From: Dyadobacter sp. CY343
GTDB lineage: Bacteria > Bacteroidota > Bacteroidia > Cytophagales > Spirosomataceae
DNA: 64,000 nucleotides
Assembly: GCF_021390335.1 (NCBI RefSeq)
Contig: NZ_JAJUXK010000001.1
Span: forward strand, 1,533,412-1,597,411
Direction: 5' to 3'
Shown here: piece by piece, positions 36,697 through 45,898 of the stretch
How the letters are laid out: each line of letters begins with the position of its first letter
Position numbering within the stretch: the first letter of the stretch is position 1
Notes under the pieces: generated by a model
The model's input: only the letters and a program-made list of their open reading frames with translations
Told to the model about the DNA's origin: nothing
Database searches by the model: none
Made by a program: the position numbers and the translations under genes

Positions 36697-39075
36697 TTAG
36701 CTGCGCGTAATCATTCGCCTTAATTTGCTTTCGATGTTTTGAATCTGACTTTTCTTTTCATCTTCATAGTACCCATATCCATATCCACCATACCCATATC
36801 CGTAACCATATCCTCCCCCGTATTTAACTCCGTTATAGATGATGGACAAGTTGGAAAAACGTTTTGCGCGTTGAAGGTCTGCGATACTTTTCAAATGATC
36901 TACCAAAGTATAGTTGAACCTAACAAGATATAAGGTTGCATCCACGTACTTTTCAATTAGAGCGGAATCCGTAACAAGGCCAAAAGGCGGCGAATCAATT
37001 AAGATGTAGTCATATTGCTTGCGTAATTCAGCGAGCAATACCGGAAGTCGACCATTACTAATGAGTTCTGATGGGTTTGGTGGGATAGGTCCGCTAGGTA
37101 GAACATCAAATTTAGGATGAATGCCGGTTGGCTGGATGATATCTGTGTAATTTCCTTGCCCTATTAGACAATTTGATATTCCGTATTTATTCGAAATCTG
37201 GAGCCGGTCATGAAGCGACGGCTTCCTTAAATCCAAGCCAATTAGTAATACACGTTTATCTGCGTATGCTAAACTAGCAGCCAAATTTATACTAACAAAA
37301 CTTTTACCCTCACCCCCAACAGAAGATGTAAACATTATAATGCGACAATTACCGTCACCCAGGTATTGGAGATTTGTTCTTAAAGCTCTAAATTGTTCAG
37401 CGACAGCACTTCTGCTCGTCATTTTAATAACAGAACCTGCAAGGGTCTGTGGCTGGGCCGCTTTCATGTGGCCTATTTCACCAATTACAGATGTCCTGGA
37501 TAGCTGCTCAACTTCCTCCCTTGTTTGTACGGAGTTATTTAAGAGTAGTAGCAAATTAATTATTAAAAAAGGAAGTAGAATCCCGACGGCAGCAGAACCA
37601 AACCATACAAGAAGCTTTTGTGGTTTAATAGGAGACAGAGAAGCGGAAGGAGCGTCAACCAGTCTACTGTCCGTTACAGTGGCAGCGTAACCAAGCGCAG
37701 TCTCTTCACGTTTCTGAAGCAGATATAGATACAATCCCTCTTTTATACTTTGTTGCCGTTTTATACCAACATATTCTCGCTCCTTCTGAGGAATACTTCG
37801 TAATCCGGCCGAGAACTTAGTATTAACTGCTTCCAGGCTTTGCCGCGTGACGTCCAGGCCTCGACGAAGATTTTGAACGTTTTCCCGAATCGCTTGCCTT
37901 GTATTAGTTATCTGAGTGTTTATCGTCCCTAGCAAAGGATTATTTGCTTGGGTCGTCTGCGCATATTTGTCTTTCTGAATTTGAAGCTCGTTGTATCTGG
38001 TAAGCAGGGACACCAGAATAGGATCGTTGATCATGTATGTTGCAGGCGCAGGACTGCCATCTCCGGCGTTCTTGATATAATTATCTACACTCTCTAGTAC
38101 GCTGATTTTAATGTTGACGTCATTCAACTGCGCATCGTTTTCTTTGATGTTTTGCAAGAAGAGATTTGACTCGGCACTGATGTCTGTTAAGCCCTGATTC
38201 TTTTTATAAGATTCCACATCTCGCTCCACATCGCCCAGCTCACCGGTGATCAGCCCCAATCTAGACTCAATGAATTTAAGGGTATTGCTAGCCTCACTAT
38301 TCTTGTCGTTAAGAGATGATTGCACATATACGTCAAGCAACTTGTTAAGAACGTCCTTGCCTCGTTGGATAGAAACATCTTCAAACGATAACTCTAATAC
38401 TGTACTTTTTGGGTTAGGTTTGGAAATTTCAAGCTTCCCCAGAAGCCTAATAGTTAATGGTTTGATATCAAGGAATTTTATATTAATTGTTTTGTATTCT
38501 GATGACGGACCCTTCATGATTGAGAATACACCCCACGGATTACGCAGCTTCTGTCCATACCTATATTTTGCTTCCTCGTCATTAATCTGAAAATGATCGT
38601 TATCCACAATATGTATTAGCATTGGATTGCGGTAAGCAAACTCAGAAATAATTTCTGAACGAACTACAATTGGACTTGCCTTGTACAAATCAACCGTTTT
38701 CAGCCCGGCCTTCGTTTCAAATGTCACATCAAGCTGCAGTTCTCTTATAGTTTGCTCCATAAGGGATTGTGACTTCAAAACTTCAATTTCATTCTCTACA
38801 AGCTTGTTTCCTCCGAATTGAGCCATTTCCTCAATAATATCATTACCGGTTCCACTTGCACCCTTCTTTGAATCCTTGATCAACAGCTTTGCCTTGGCAA
38901 TATAGACCGGCTGAGTTACTTGCAGAAAAAAGAACGCCGAAATTAGCACAAGCGCTAAGCAAATAGGGAAAAGGTACCAATATCTTACATAGCCTCTTAG
39001 ATAGTTCCGGAGATTAAATTTACTGTCCTGATCATCCAGTTGCTCATTGCTCCAGTTGAGGTGTTGATTTTCCAT
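36697..39075 (-). CDS. wzc: Wzc-type polysaccharide co-polymerase and tyrosine autokinase
   Basis: A 792-residue inner-membrane BY-kinase that controls polymer length and export. The start MENQHLNWSNEQ fits the spacing from wza. Two membrane helices (YWYLFPICLALVLISAFFFL and a second near residue 520) flank a long periplasmic coiled-coil domain. The cytoplasmic domain has Walker A SSVGGEGKSF, Walker A' LLIGLDLRKP and Walker B YDYILIDSPP. The C-terminus holds an unusual Gly-Tyr repeat (GYGYGYGGYGYGYYED), the likely autophosphorylation cluster. It sits 52 bases after wza, and the phosphatase gene lies upstream. Confidence 0.95.
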   Translation of the reverse strand: MENQHLNWSNEQLDDQDSKFNLRNYLRGYVRYWYLFPICLALVLISAFFFLQVTQPVYIAKAKLLIKDSKKGASGTGNDIIEEMAQFGGNKLVENEIEVLKSQSLMEQTIRELQLDVTFETKAGLKTVDLYKASPIVVRSEIISEFAYRNPMLIHIVDNDHFQINDEEAKYRYGQKLRNPWGVFSIMKGPSSEYKTINIKFLDIKPLTIRLLGKLEISKPNPKSTVLELSFEDVSIQRGKDVLNKLLDVYVQSSLNDKNSEASNTLKFIESRLGLITGELGDVERDVESYKKNQGLTDISAESNLFLQNIKENDAQLNDVNIKISVLESVDNYIKNAGDGSPAPATYMINDPILVSLLTRYNELQIQKDKYAQTTQANNPLLGTINTQITNTRQAIRENVQNLRRGLDVTRQSLEAVNTKFSAGLRSIPQKEREYVGIKRQQSIKEGLYLYLLQKREETALGYAATVTDSRLVDAPSASLSPIKPQKLLVWFGSAAVGILLPFLIINLLLLLNNSVQTREEVEQLSRTSVIGEIGHMKAAQPQTLAGSVIKMTSRSAVAEQFRALRTNLQYLGDGNCRIIMFTSSVGGEGKSFVSINLAASLAYADKRVLLIGLDLRKPSLHDRLQISNKYGISNCLIGQGNYTDIIQPTGIHPKFDVLPSGPIPPNPSELISNGRLPVLLAELRKQYDYILIDSPPFGLVTDSALIEKYVDATLYLVRFNYTLVDHLKSIADLQRAKRFSNLSIIYNGVKYGGGYGYGYGYGGYGYGYYEDEKKSQIQNIESKLRRMITRS

Positions 39076-39127
39076 AAAGTTGTTGCTTGATGTACTTGTA
39101 ATAAATTGGTGTTGAGTAATGCAAGTT

Positions 39128-39946
39128 CTAGTAGAGTCTGAGGCGAGTAACAACCAAAGCAATAGCTGTTACAATACTTAGGAAAAGAGGGGCCAGTTGA
39201 ACTGTTCTGTCAGTCGTGTTCATACGTGCTTTGATTGGCTCAACATATATCACGTCATTCTTATGGAGATAATAAAAAGGAGATTCGAAGACATTGCGGG
39301 AAGTTAAGTCTACCCTCGCATATAGCCTTTCGCCTTTTTCTTCACGAATTATCATTATGTTACTGCGTTTTCCGTATATAGTTAAATCTCCGGCTAAACT
39401 AAGTATCTCTGGTAGTGTTATCTTTTCATCAGGTATGATGTAAACAGACGGCCTATTCACCTCACCCAGCACCGAAACTTTGAAATTGATATTCTTAATA
39501 TTGACGGATGGTTCTTTAAGGTACGTAAGGAGCCTATTGCGAATTGTATCTGCTGCGACCTGCATCGTCAGGCCTCCAACTCTAATCTTGCCAACCAGAG
39601 GCAGCTCAACAGTTCCTTCATTAGTTACAAGATAACCGAAAGGTTGCCTTGAAGAGCTAGCGCCTCCACCGTAGCTCATAGATGTAGACGTATATTCATT
39701 GGCTGCGTTAAAAATCGAGTTAGCTTCGGCATTTAAACTTCCAACTACAATCGAAAGCATGTCATTCGCAGCAATAGTCGGGACATAAGTTTGAAGGATT
39801 TTTGACGATTGCAGACGGGTTGTGTCACCTTGGAAATATACAATAGATTTTGGGGAGACGCATGACGTTGTTCCTGAGATCATCGCAATCAAAGCAAAGA
39901 AAACTGCAAATGAGATCAACTTTACTTGGGAAGAAAGTACATTCAT
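39128..39946 (-). CDS. wza: Wza-type polysaccharide export lipoprotein
   Basis: A 272-residue outer-membrane-associated export protein. A signal sequence ends in the lipobox-like GTTSC, followed by the polysaccharide-export domain (IAANDMLSIVVGSLNAEAN and PFGYLVTNEGTVELPLVGKI) and an SLBB domain (FKVSVLGEVNRPSVYIIPDE). A C-terminal membrane helix (LAPLFLSIVTAIALVVTRL) is typical of the Bacteroidota form. It forms the export channel with Wzc. The gene is the first of the wza-wzc pair, preceded by a 214-base gap with a candidate -7 box. Confidence 0.93.
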   Translation of the reverse strand: MNVLSSQVKLISFAVFFALIAMISGTTSCVSPKSIVYFQGDTTRLQSSKILQTYVPTIAANDMLSIVVGSLNAEANSIFNAANEYTSTSMSYGGGASSSRQPFGYLVTNEGTVELPLVGKIRVGGLTMQVAADTIRNRLLTYLKEPSVNIKNINFKVSVLGEVNRPSVYIIPDEKITLPEILSLAGDLTIYGKRSNIMIIREEKGERLYARVDLTSRNVFESPFYYLHKNDVIYVEPIKARMNTTDRTVQLAPLFLSIVTAIALVVTRLRLY

Positions 39947-40140
39947 AAAATAACGTTAAGTGTTTTTTTTTAATGTAGAGCTTGTCAACAAACGCTCTCC
40001 TCGATTATTTTGCACTTTTTTGCTTACATGTGGCATCGGCCTTTGTCAATGATCCATCAAGTCCTGCTAAGCGTTACATTAAAGAGGATGAAGTCTGATT
40101 CTTGATAATGTGCAAATGAGTATTTTTTGCGTAATCGACA

Positions 40141-40148
40141 CAAATATA
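40141..40148 (-). promoter_or_regulatory. Candidate -7 promoter element upstream of wza
   Basis: The plus strand CAAATATA reads TATATTTG leftward, matching TAnnTTTG exactly, just after the phosphatase stop codon and 195 bases before wza. A -33 TTG at normal spacing is not visible, so support is partial. It would give a long 5' leader. Confidence 0.3.
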
Positions 40149-40160
40149 GAATAAATTCAA

Positions 40161-40907
40161 TTATTCACCCTGAACTTTTATAAGTTTTTCATTTTGAAAG
40201 GGGTATTTGTTTAACCAAGTACCTACTCTCGTACCCCTGATCATCTGGAGGTGCTCTATTTTGTGAGCATCAGTCCCCAGGAATGTAATTAACGAGTTTT
40301 TTAGAAGCCATTCAGCCATCCTCCTAATTCCATCCCCATAAAAACCAGTTACCGATAAAATGTTGATCTGCAATTCACAACCTTGATGCACGAGTTTTTG
40401 ATAGATGCTAGGGTCGGAGTAAAAGTATGTATACCGTTCTGGATGAGCCAATACCGGCTGGTATCCTCTCTCCAAGATGGCAAATAAGGTCTCAGATGTA
40501 TTAAGTAGAGGCGTTGAATAGGGTAGTTCGACTAGGATACGGTTCCCTGGCATGGTGAGTAATTCTTGGGGACGGTTCAATAGTTCACCGAAGTGTTCGT
40601 CAAGGAAGTACTCTGCCGCCGCATCAATCTGGATGCTTAATCCTTCTTCCACGCATGCCCTACGAACTTTTTCTAATCCTGATAAGATGATCTCTGGTGT
40701 GTTTCGGTAGCAATCCCACATAACGTGCGGAGTAGTTATAATCTGGCTGTAGCCAAGATTCTGCATTTTTCTTGCCATTGATACAGCCTCTTCAATAGTT
40801 TGAACGCCATCATCAATGCCGGGGATAAGGTGAGAATGAATATCTATTCCTATATGGCTTAGATTGAGATTCATGCCTTTTTTGCTTTTAAATAGCCAAT
40901 CTAGCAT
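40161..40907 (-). CDS. PHP-type protein tyrosine phosphatase (CpsB/YwqE-like)
   Basis: A 248-residue manganese-dependent phosphotyrosine phosphatase that dephosphorylates the Wzc kinase and so tunes polymer export. Metal-binding motifs of the PHP fold are visible: IDIHSHLIPGIDDGVQT near the start, TTPHVMWDCYRN, LAHPERYTYF and FLGTDAHKIEHL. The start MLDWLFKSKKG was chosen because related proteins begin with a short basic stretch just before the IDIHSH motif; an earlier ATG at 40949 is possible. It lies between wzi copy 2 and wza on the same strand. Confidence 0.92.
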   Translation of the reverse strand: MLDWLFKSKKGMNLNLSHIGIDIHSHLIPGIDDGVQTIEEAVSMARKMQNLGYSQIITTPHVMWDCYRNTPEIILSGLEKVRRACVEEGLSIQIDAAAEYFLDEHFGELLNRPQELLTMPGNRILVELPYSTPLLNTSETLFAILERGYQPVLAHPERYTYFYSDPSIYQKLVHQGCELQINILSVTGFYGDGIRRMAEWLLKNSLITFLGTDAHKIEHLQMIRGTRVGTWLNKYPFQNEKLIKVQGE

Positions 40908-41029
40908 ATTGTTAAATTTCGTGCGTGGAGACTGGATGTCGACACTCAAATTCTGATAAAATGATTAGTTGAGATAAGTTAGTAACCCTAAATATTTTGA
41001 AGAAGTGAAATCTGTGACCTCTGGATAAA

Positions 41030-42433
41030 TCATAGTAGGCGCTTTGAAACTTTTATAGAAACACCAGAAGAATTATACAAGAGCTTTCCCAAGTCGAGCC
41101 CAAATGCTGCCCCTGCCTTCCAATTGTTCGCTAAAGTTCTCTCACTGATAATGTACGAAGAAAACTGATTTACAGGCTGAAAATCTGCCGATGTGTCATG
41201 TGTTCCATAGTTGCGAGAATAAGAGAATTTCGCGATCGTATTCCACTTGCCAAAGATTAAATCAGTTCCCAAATGGAAAGCAACAAGCCTGTTATTAATG
41301 AAATAGTTTCTAGGATTCGATGCTTGATCGTTTCTGGCATAATGTACCGGTGTAATGAACGGAGTACCCAGACCATTGCCCCTATAAGACCAACCGTTAG
41401 CATAAAGATAGTGATTATAATAGTCTTCGTTTCCTGTGGGTGTTGGTTTCGACCAGGATTCTCCGGCCTGGTCCTTAGTGTATAGCATTTCTAATACAAA
41501 GCGTTTCCAATAGAGCTTGTTCTGCTGAGGCAATTTATTAAGAATGGATAAGCCATTGATGCCATCAGCTATGTTCGCCAAGTGGTAGAGTGCTCCGACT
41601 TCGTAGAAACTTTGTCGATAGGCACTGACTGTCAAACTGTTAAAGTCATATTCAAGTCGAAGGTCTATGTTCCCGACGTGATTTCCGACCTTGCTAAATG
41701 CCCAATTTTTCCCTAGTACGACTGATTGATATTTTTGCCAATCCGTCAGTACAAAGGATTCGAATATCTCGGCTTCGCTACCCCAAAATACCTGGTCGTT
41801 GAATCCGCCATATAATCTGAATCGCCAATCAGGCATACCAATTCTGGCATAAAATGACTTTTGATGAAAGTATGTTTTGGCATGGTCAACACGTTTGCTC
41901 TGGATAGTTTGGTCGCCAAGCCAACCATGCGCGAAAAGACCTTTGAAGGCAAATAGCTTGCCAAAAATAGGTACCGCATAGAATTCTGGAATGGCAATTT
42001 GAATTTTGGGTATCCCTAATGCATTTCCTGAAACAGAGAAGTTTCCGGTCGTCAGCAGCGTATCTGTGAGGCCAAACGTTTCTCTCATCCGCCCGCCTTT
42101 TATCTCAAAAATACCAATCTTTAACTTCGCAAATCCCTGGATTAAAATTAGCTCAGAACTTCTTCCGCCGTTTGCTCTTCCCTCGAATCCAGCTCCCCAG
42201 TCCATAAGCTTCACCGCTGACGTGTCGTAGTTCTTTTCTGCGGCCGCAACGAGACTAACAGATGGACCTGACAACGGGATACTCCCATTCTGATTACTTC
42301 GCATCCAAAATGGAACGTGGTCTTTGGTTGTCGTGAGTGCTTGCGCTTCGATGTCAGCAGTGAAGTTCCTGAACTGGCATTCGGCGTCAACGAATGCACA
42401 GGCAAGCACCAGTGTAAAGGAGATCTTCTTCAT
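41030..42433 (-). CDS. Capsule assembly Wzi-family outer membrane protein (copy 2)
   Basis: A 467-residue outer-membrane barrel that should help anchor polysaccharide on the cell surface. Signal peptide MKKISFTLVLACAFVDAECQ. Family blocks include VPFWMRSNQNGSIPLSG, YLYANGWSYRGNGLGTPFI and FSYSRNYGTHDTSAD, which match copy 1 at 14174-15670. It stands at the right edge of the EPS locus next to the phosphatase and Wza/Wzc genes. The pair of Wzi proteins bracketing the locus suggests two anchoring partners or a past duplication. Confidence 0.9.
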   Translation of the reverse strand: MKKISFTLVLACAFVDAECQFRNFTADIEAQALTTTKDHVPFWMRSNQNGSIPLSGPSVSLVAAAEKNYDTSAVKLMDWGAGFEGRANGGRSSELILIQGFAKLKIGIFEIKGGRMRETFGLTDTLLTTGNFSVSGNALGIPKIQIAIPEFYAVPIFGKLFAFKGLFAHGWLGDQTIQSKRVDHAKTYFHQKSFYARIGMPDWRFRLYGGFNDQVFWGSEAEIFESFVLTDWQKYQSVVLGKNWAFSKVGNHVGNIDLRLEYDFNSLTVSAYRQSFYEVGALYHLANIADGINGLSILNKLPQQNKLYWKRFVLEMLYTKDQAGESWSKPTPTGNEDYYNHYLYANGWSYRGNGLGTPFITPVHYARNDQASNPRNYFINNRLVAFHLGTDLIFGKWNTIAKFSYSRNYGTHDTSADFQPVNQFSSYIISERTLANNWKAGAAFGLDLGKLLYNSSGVSIKVSKRLL

Positions 42434-42837
42434 AACGTTGAGTGAGATTGCTAAGTCGTTATCGAATAGCTTTTTTGGTGTAATATTACAAAAAGTTGAA
42501 TTGTTAGTGGCAAGGAAGTGGCCAATTTTATCTTTTCTTAACTTTGAATGTACTGTTATGTGTTGATTTACAGTGGTCTATGTCTTTGTATTTGCCCCTT
42601 TATTGGTAAATACTTCACTCTTTAATTTTTCACGAAAACTGTATTATCCATCGATCAGTCAAAAATTTGCTCATGTAAATGAAGGTCACTATTATGGCTT
42701 TGGGGGGCGGTCAGCTAAGGGCGTTATGATTTTGATCAATGCTTCGATTGCCAGCAGATTATAATAGTAGTTTTTAATCATCGGTTTACTTTTAATTTAA
42801 ACATCTTCAATACTTATTCAGTCAACCAAACCACCAT
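42434..42837. other. 404-base divergent intergenic region
   Basis: It lies between the leftward Wzi copy 2 and the rightward DUF1080 gene, so it should hold both promoters. The DNA is AT-rich. A 63-codon rightward frame (42573-42764) has no recognisable features or plausible start signals and is not called. I see no clear hairpin terminator. Confidence 0.4.
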
Positions 42838-43479
42838 ATGCAAAGAACAATCTTTACCTGCGGCGCTTCGCTGCTCTTCATATTTATTACATCAATATCC
42901 TCCCACGCTCAGGACGGCTGGATCTCTCTCTTTAACGGAAAGGATCTCAGTGGCTGGAAAGTCGGCGCTAATGCAAGCTCATTCACAATTGTGGACGGGA
43001 CAATCCAGGTTGCGGGGCCGCGCGCGCATTTGTTTTATGAAGGGCCGGTGAAAAATCATATGTTCAAAAATTTTGAGTTCAAAGCCACTGTAAAAACTCA
43101 AAAGGGCTCTAACTCCGGCATTTTTATTCATACTGCATACCAGGAAGACGGCTGGCCTTCGCAAGGTTACGAAGTGCAGGTAAACCAGTCGCACACAGAC
43201 TATAAGCGCACGGGCAGCTTGTATAATGTGGTTGATGTGAAAGAAACTTATGTGAAGGACGACGAGTGGTACACTGAGTATATCAAAGTGGAAGGCAAGC
43301 ACATTACCATCAAGATCAATGACAAAGTGGTGGTAGATTACGAGGAAACGGATGTAGACAAGAGGGAAGGGGATATGAAAAATAAATTCCTGAAATCAGG
43401 CACCTTCGCCTTGCAGGCGCACGATCCGAAGAGCATTGTTTTTTACAAAGATATTATGGTGAAACCGCTGACAGAATAG
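42838..43479 (+). CDS. Secreted DUF1080 (3-keto-disaccharide hydrolase-like) protein
   Basis: A 213-residue exported protein with signal peptide ending at SSHAQD. The body is a concanavalin-like beta-sandwich of the DUF1080 family: GWISLFNGKDLSGWKVG at the start, FEFKATVKTQKGSNSGIFIHT in the middle and GYEVQVNQSH then LQAHDPKSIVFYKDIMVKP at the end. Members are common in Bacteroidota and Planctomycetota and include hydrolases acting on 3-keto-glycosides. No partner oxidoreductase gene is adjacent, so the substrate is open. Confidence 0.88.
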   Translation: MQRTIFTCGASLLFIFITSISSHAQDGWISLFNGKDLSGWKVGANASSFTIVDGTIQVAGPRAHLFYEGPVKNHMFKNFEFKATVKTQKGSNSGIFIHTAYQEDGWPSQGYEVQVNQSHTDYKRTGSLYNVVDVKETYVKDDEWYTEYIKVEGKHITIKINDKVVVDYEETDVDKREGDMKNKFLKSGTFALQAHDPKSIVFYKDIMVKPLTE

Positions 43480-43493
43480 CAGTATAACCTGAT

Positions 43494-43964
43494 ATGCAGG
43501 ATGTAATACATTTCGAATCTACTCTCGATCGCCTTCCTAAAAAGGGAGGCGAATTTTATATGCTGGTGCCGGAAGAAGTAGCAGCGCAATTTGTGGAAGG
43601 CCGAAAGCCTGCGCGTGTACGTTGTGTATTAAATGAAAAAGTTGAGTTCCAATGCGCGATCCGACCGAGAGGCGGTGGAGGTTTTTATATTAATATAGGT
43701 ACTCCTCTCCGGCAAGAGGGCAAATTTGTTCTGGGACAGAAACTTTTTGCAAAGGTCTGGAAAGACGAAAGTGAGTTCGGTCGTGATATGCCCGAAGAGC
43801 TGAAAGAGCTACTCGAAATAGACGAAGTCGGAAAGCGGCTTTTCTACGAATCTTTGCCGAGCAAACAGCGGGCAATGATCTATTACATCGCCGGGGCCAA
43901 GTCGGTGCAGGTTCGGATCGACCGGGCTATTATGTTTATTGATAGATTAAAAGCGGGGCAGTAG
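43494..43964 (+). CDS. DUF1905/YdeI (OmdA)-like protein
   Basis: A 156-residue cytoplasmic protein. Residues about 1-85 form a DUF1905 barrel (FESTLDRLPKKGGEFYMLVP, IRPRGGGGFYINIG). The C-terminal part matches the YdeI/OmpD-associated helical domain (FYESLPSKQRAMIYYIAGAK, then VQVRIDRAIMFIDRLKAG). Related proteins have been linked to stress or bacteriocin tolerance in other phyla, but the function in Bacteroidota is not established. It starts 14 bases after the DUF1080 gene. Confidence 0.82.
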   Translation: MQDVIHFESTLDRLPKKGGEFYMLVPEEVAAQFVEGRKPARVRCVLNEKVEFQCAIRPRGGGGFYINIGTPLRQEGKFVLGQKLFAKVWKDESEFGRDMPEELKELLEIDEVGKRLFYESLPSKQRAMIYYIAGAKSVQVRIDRAIMFIDRLKAGQ

Positions 43965-44023
43965 CTGCACTGACAATAAAAATCCCCTTTGTATATTCGC
44001 GGCTACTATAAAAACGTCCCGCG

Positions 44024-44398
44024 ATGAGAAGAGTGGCTGTCCTGGTGATCTTGTACCTGTGCTGGATTACCTTTAAGAACTACAAAAAACTGGATTCTGA
44101 GCATGCAGCTACCGAGCTGGATACGATGAATGTGCTGCTGGCAGGCGTAGAAAATTATATCTCCCCTCATTCGAATATCGCTTTTCAAACCAATACACCC
44201 GCCGGCAGACACGGTGTGCTGTATTTCAAATCTGCACTGATATTAGCGCCGGCCGTTTTGCAGCTGGAAAGTAACGCTGATACGATATTGCTTCTCGAAG
44301 AACATCAGCTTCCGGAGATTCCTAAAGAACAGTATGAGACGATCTCGGCTGGGGATAATCAGCATCTGAAATATACCTTAATGCGCCTGAAAAGATAA
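44024..44398 (+). CDS. Hypothetical protein with one N-terminal membrane helix
   Basis: A 124-residue protein not recognised as a named family. One N-terminal hydrophobic helix (VAVLVILYLCWITF) is followed by a mixed alpha/beta periplasmic or cytoplasmic domain (TMNVLLAGVENYISPHSNIA; ILAPAVLQLESNADTILLLE). Its stop is one base from the ATG of the following GT39-like membrane protein, so the two are almost surely co-expressed and likely work together. Confidence 0.7.
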   Translation: MRRVAVLVILYLCWITFKNYKKLDSEHAATELDTMNVLLAGVENYISPHSNIAFQTNTPAGRHGVLYFKSALILAPAVLQLESNADTILLLEEHQLPEIPKEQYETISAGDNQHLKYTLMRLKR

Positions 44399-44399
44399 T

Positions 44400-45722
44400 A
44401 TGCTGATTTTTGCCATTCTTTTATACTTTGCCGGTCTCCTTTTTTCAACCAGTTTTTTGCTACGCAAGTTTGCCGGATTGAATAGTCTGCTCAACTATCC
44501 GTTTTCGTTTGCACTTACCATTTCGCTGGCAGGTTACCTCCATTATCTGAGCCTGCTCTTTCAAATGGATTACCGCCTGCTACTCGCTGTGCCTGTTTTA
44601 GTCACAGGCCTCGCGGGATGGGTGTATTTCAAGGATATAAAAAGTAAAACACTGGCTCCGCTACAAGCTGCGAGTAATTTCAAACTCCTGATCATGGCTG
44701 TTGCAGCGTTGGCCCTTACCGCCGGCTTCAACCAATACGTCTACCGATGGGGTGATTGGGATGCCTGGGCGATCTGGAACCTGCATGCGAAGTTCCTTTT
44801 CCATCCCGAGTATTGGACTAATCTGTTCTTATATAGAGATAAGCTGCGGGTAACTCACCCCGATTATCCGCTCATGTTACCATCTCTGATTGCATTCATT
44901 TGGAGAGGCTTGGGTACGATTACACCGCTTGTACCTATTACGATTGCTCACCTGGTATTACTCGCAATTCCGCTAACCGTCTTTCTTGGGTTGAACCGAT
45001 TTGGTCACCTGTTCTCCGCCGCGATCGCGCTGGCAATTTTCGGATTGGACACCAAGTTCATCAACGTTGCCGGGTCACAATATGCCGACACATTATTAGC
45101 CCTATTTATCCTCATAACATTCGTAGTCTATAAAGAAACAACTGCCGGCGGCAATGCAAAGCTGCTGGTACTACTTGGATTTTTCGCAGGCAGCGCAACG
45201 TGGATAAAAAATGAAGGCCAGCTGTTTTTTGTCGTCTTCTCGTTTCTATTTTTATTCCAAAACTTCCGCAAACCGGTTACGGTGCTGCGCTATGTCGCGG
45301 GAGCGCTGATTCCCTTATTGATCCTGCTACATTTCAAATTCGTGCTGGCGCCGGCCAACGATCTGGTCCATGCCAGCAGGGGCGCGGAACTGCTTGATTT
45401 GATCGCTTCTCCGATGCGTTACCTATTGATTGCTAAACATTTACTTTTAACTGCATTTGAATACTACTGGATCGTGATTCTGCTGTTTGCAATTGTTTTG
45501 TTCAACAAAATCCCGTTCGTAAAGACATTTCCGTTCGCGGTAATTACCATGGTTCTGTTAGGCTATTTCGCAGTGTACCTCACAACCCCGCACGATTTGA
45601 CCTGGCATTTGGAAGCTTCAACGGACCGGTTGCTGCACCATATTTACCCGGCATGCATTTACCTTATGCTGTTAAAGCTCAGCGCCACGAGTAAGAGTGC
45701 TTTCTGGGCGAAATGGCAGTAG
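44400..45722 (+). CDS. Polytopic membrane protein, GT39/ArnT-like glycosyltransferase fold
   Basis: A 440-residue integral membrane protein with about eleven hydrophobic segments. The loop after the third helix contains RWGDWDAWAIWNLHAKFLF followed by THPDYPLMLPSLIAFIW, which resembles the acidic first periplasmic loop of polyprenol-phosphate-dependent glycosyltransferases (PMT, ArnT and related families). It probably transfers a sugar from a lipid carrier to an acceptor outside the inner membrane. It is paired with the small membrane protein before it. Family placement is by pattern, so moderate. Confidence 0.72.
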   Translation: MLIFAILLYFAGLLFSTSFLLRKFAGLNSLLNYPFSFALTISLAGYLHYLSLLFQMDYRLLLAVPVLVTGLAGWVYFKDIKSKTLAPLQAASNFKLLIMAVAALALTAGFNQYVYRWGDWDAWAIWNLHAKFLFHPEYWTNLFLYRDKLRVTHPDYPLMLPSLIAFIWRGLGTITPLVPITIAHLVLLAIPLTVFLGLNRFGHLFSAAIALAIFGLDTKFINVAGSQYADTLLALFILITFVVYKETTAGGNAKLLVLLGFFAGSATWIKNEGQLFFVVFSFLFLFQNFRKPVTVLRYVAGALIPLLILLHFKFVLAPANDLVHASRGAELLDLIASPMRYLLIAKHLLLTAFEYYWIVILLFAIVLFNKIPFVKTFPFAVITMVLLGYFAVYLTTPHDLTWHLEASTDRLLHHIYPACIYLMLLKLSATSKSAFWAKWQ

Positions 45723-45799
45723 GCGGGCTAGAAGGTCTATGGAAGACTACGCTTTTGCCAATTCTCACTTGCATTTTTCCTTTAAAGGGCTTTTTTTGT

Positions 45800-45807
45800 T
45801 ATATTTG
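45800..45807 (+). promoter_or_regulatory. Candidate -7 promoter element for the DEAD-box helicase
   Basis: TATATTTG matches the Bacteroidota -7 consensus TAnnTTTG and lies about 90 bases before the TTG start at 45899, leaving a long 5' leader. The expected upstream TTG at 17-23 bases is not clear. Confidence 0.3.
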
Positions 45808-45898
45808 TTAAAATCAAGCGGTTTGCTGACTCGGAAAATTTAAGTCAGCTCTTTCTATAAACATCCTGTCATAACGTGACAGATTTAAAAGCTGAACT

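Noticed and set aside
42573..42764. A 63-codon plus-strand frame in the intergenic gap before DUF1080
   Set aside because: No plausible domain, no ribosome signal seen, and composition typical of AT-rich intergenic DNA.
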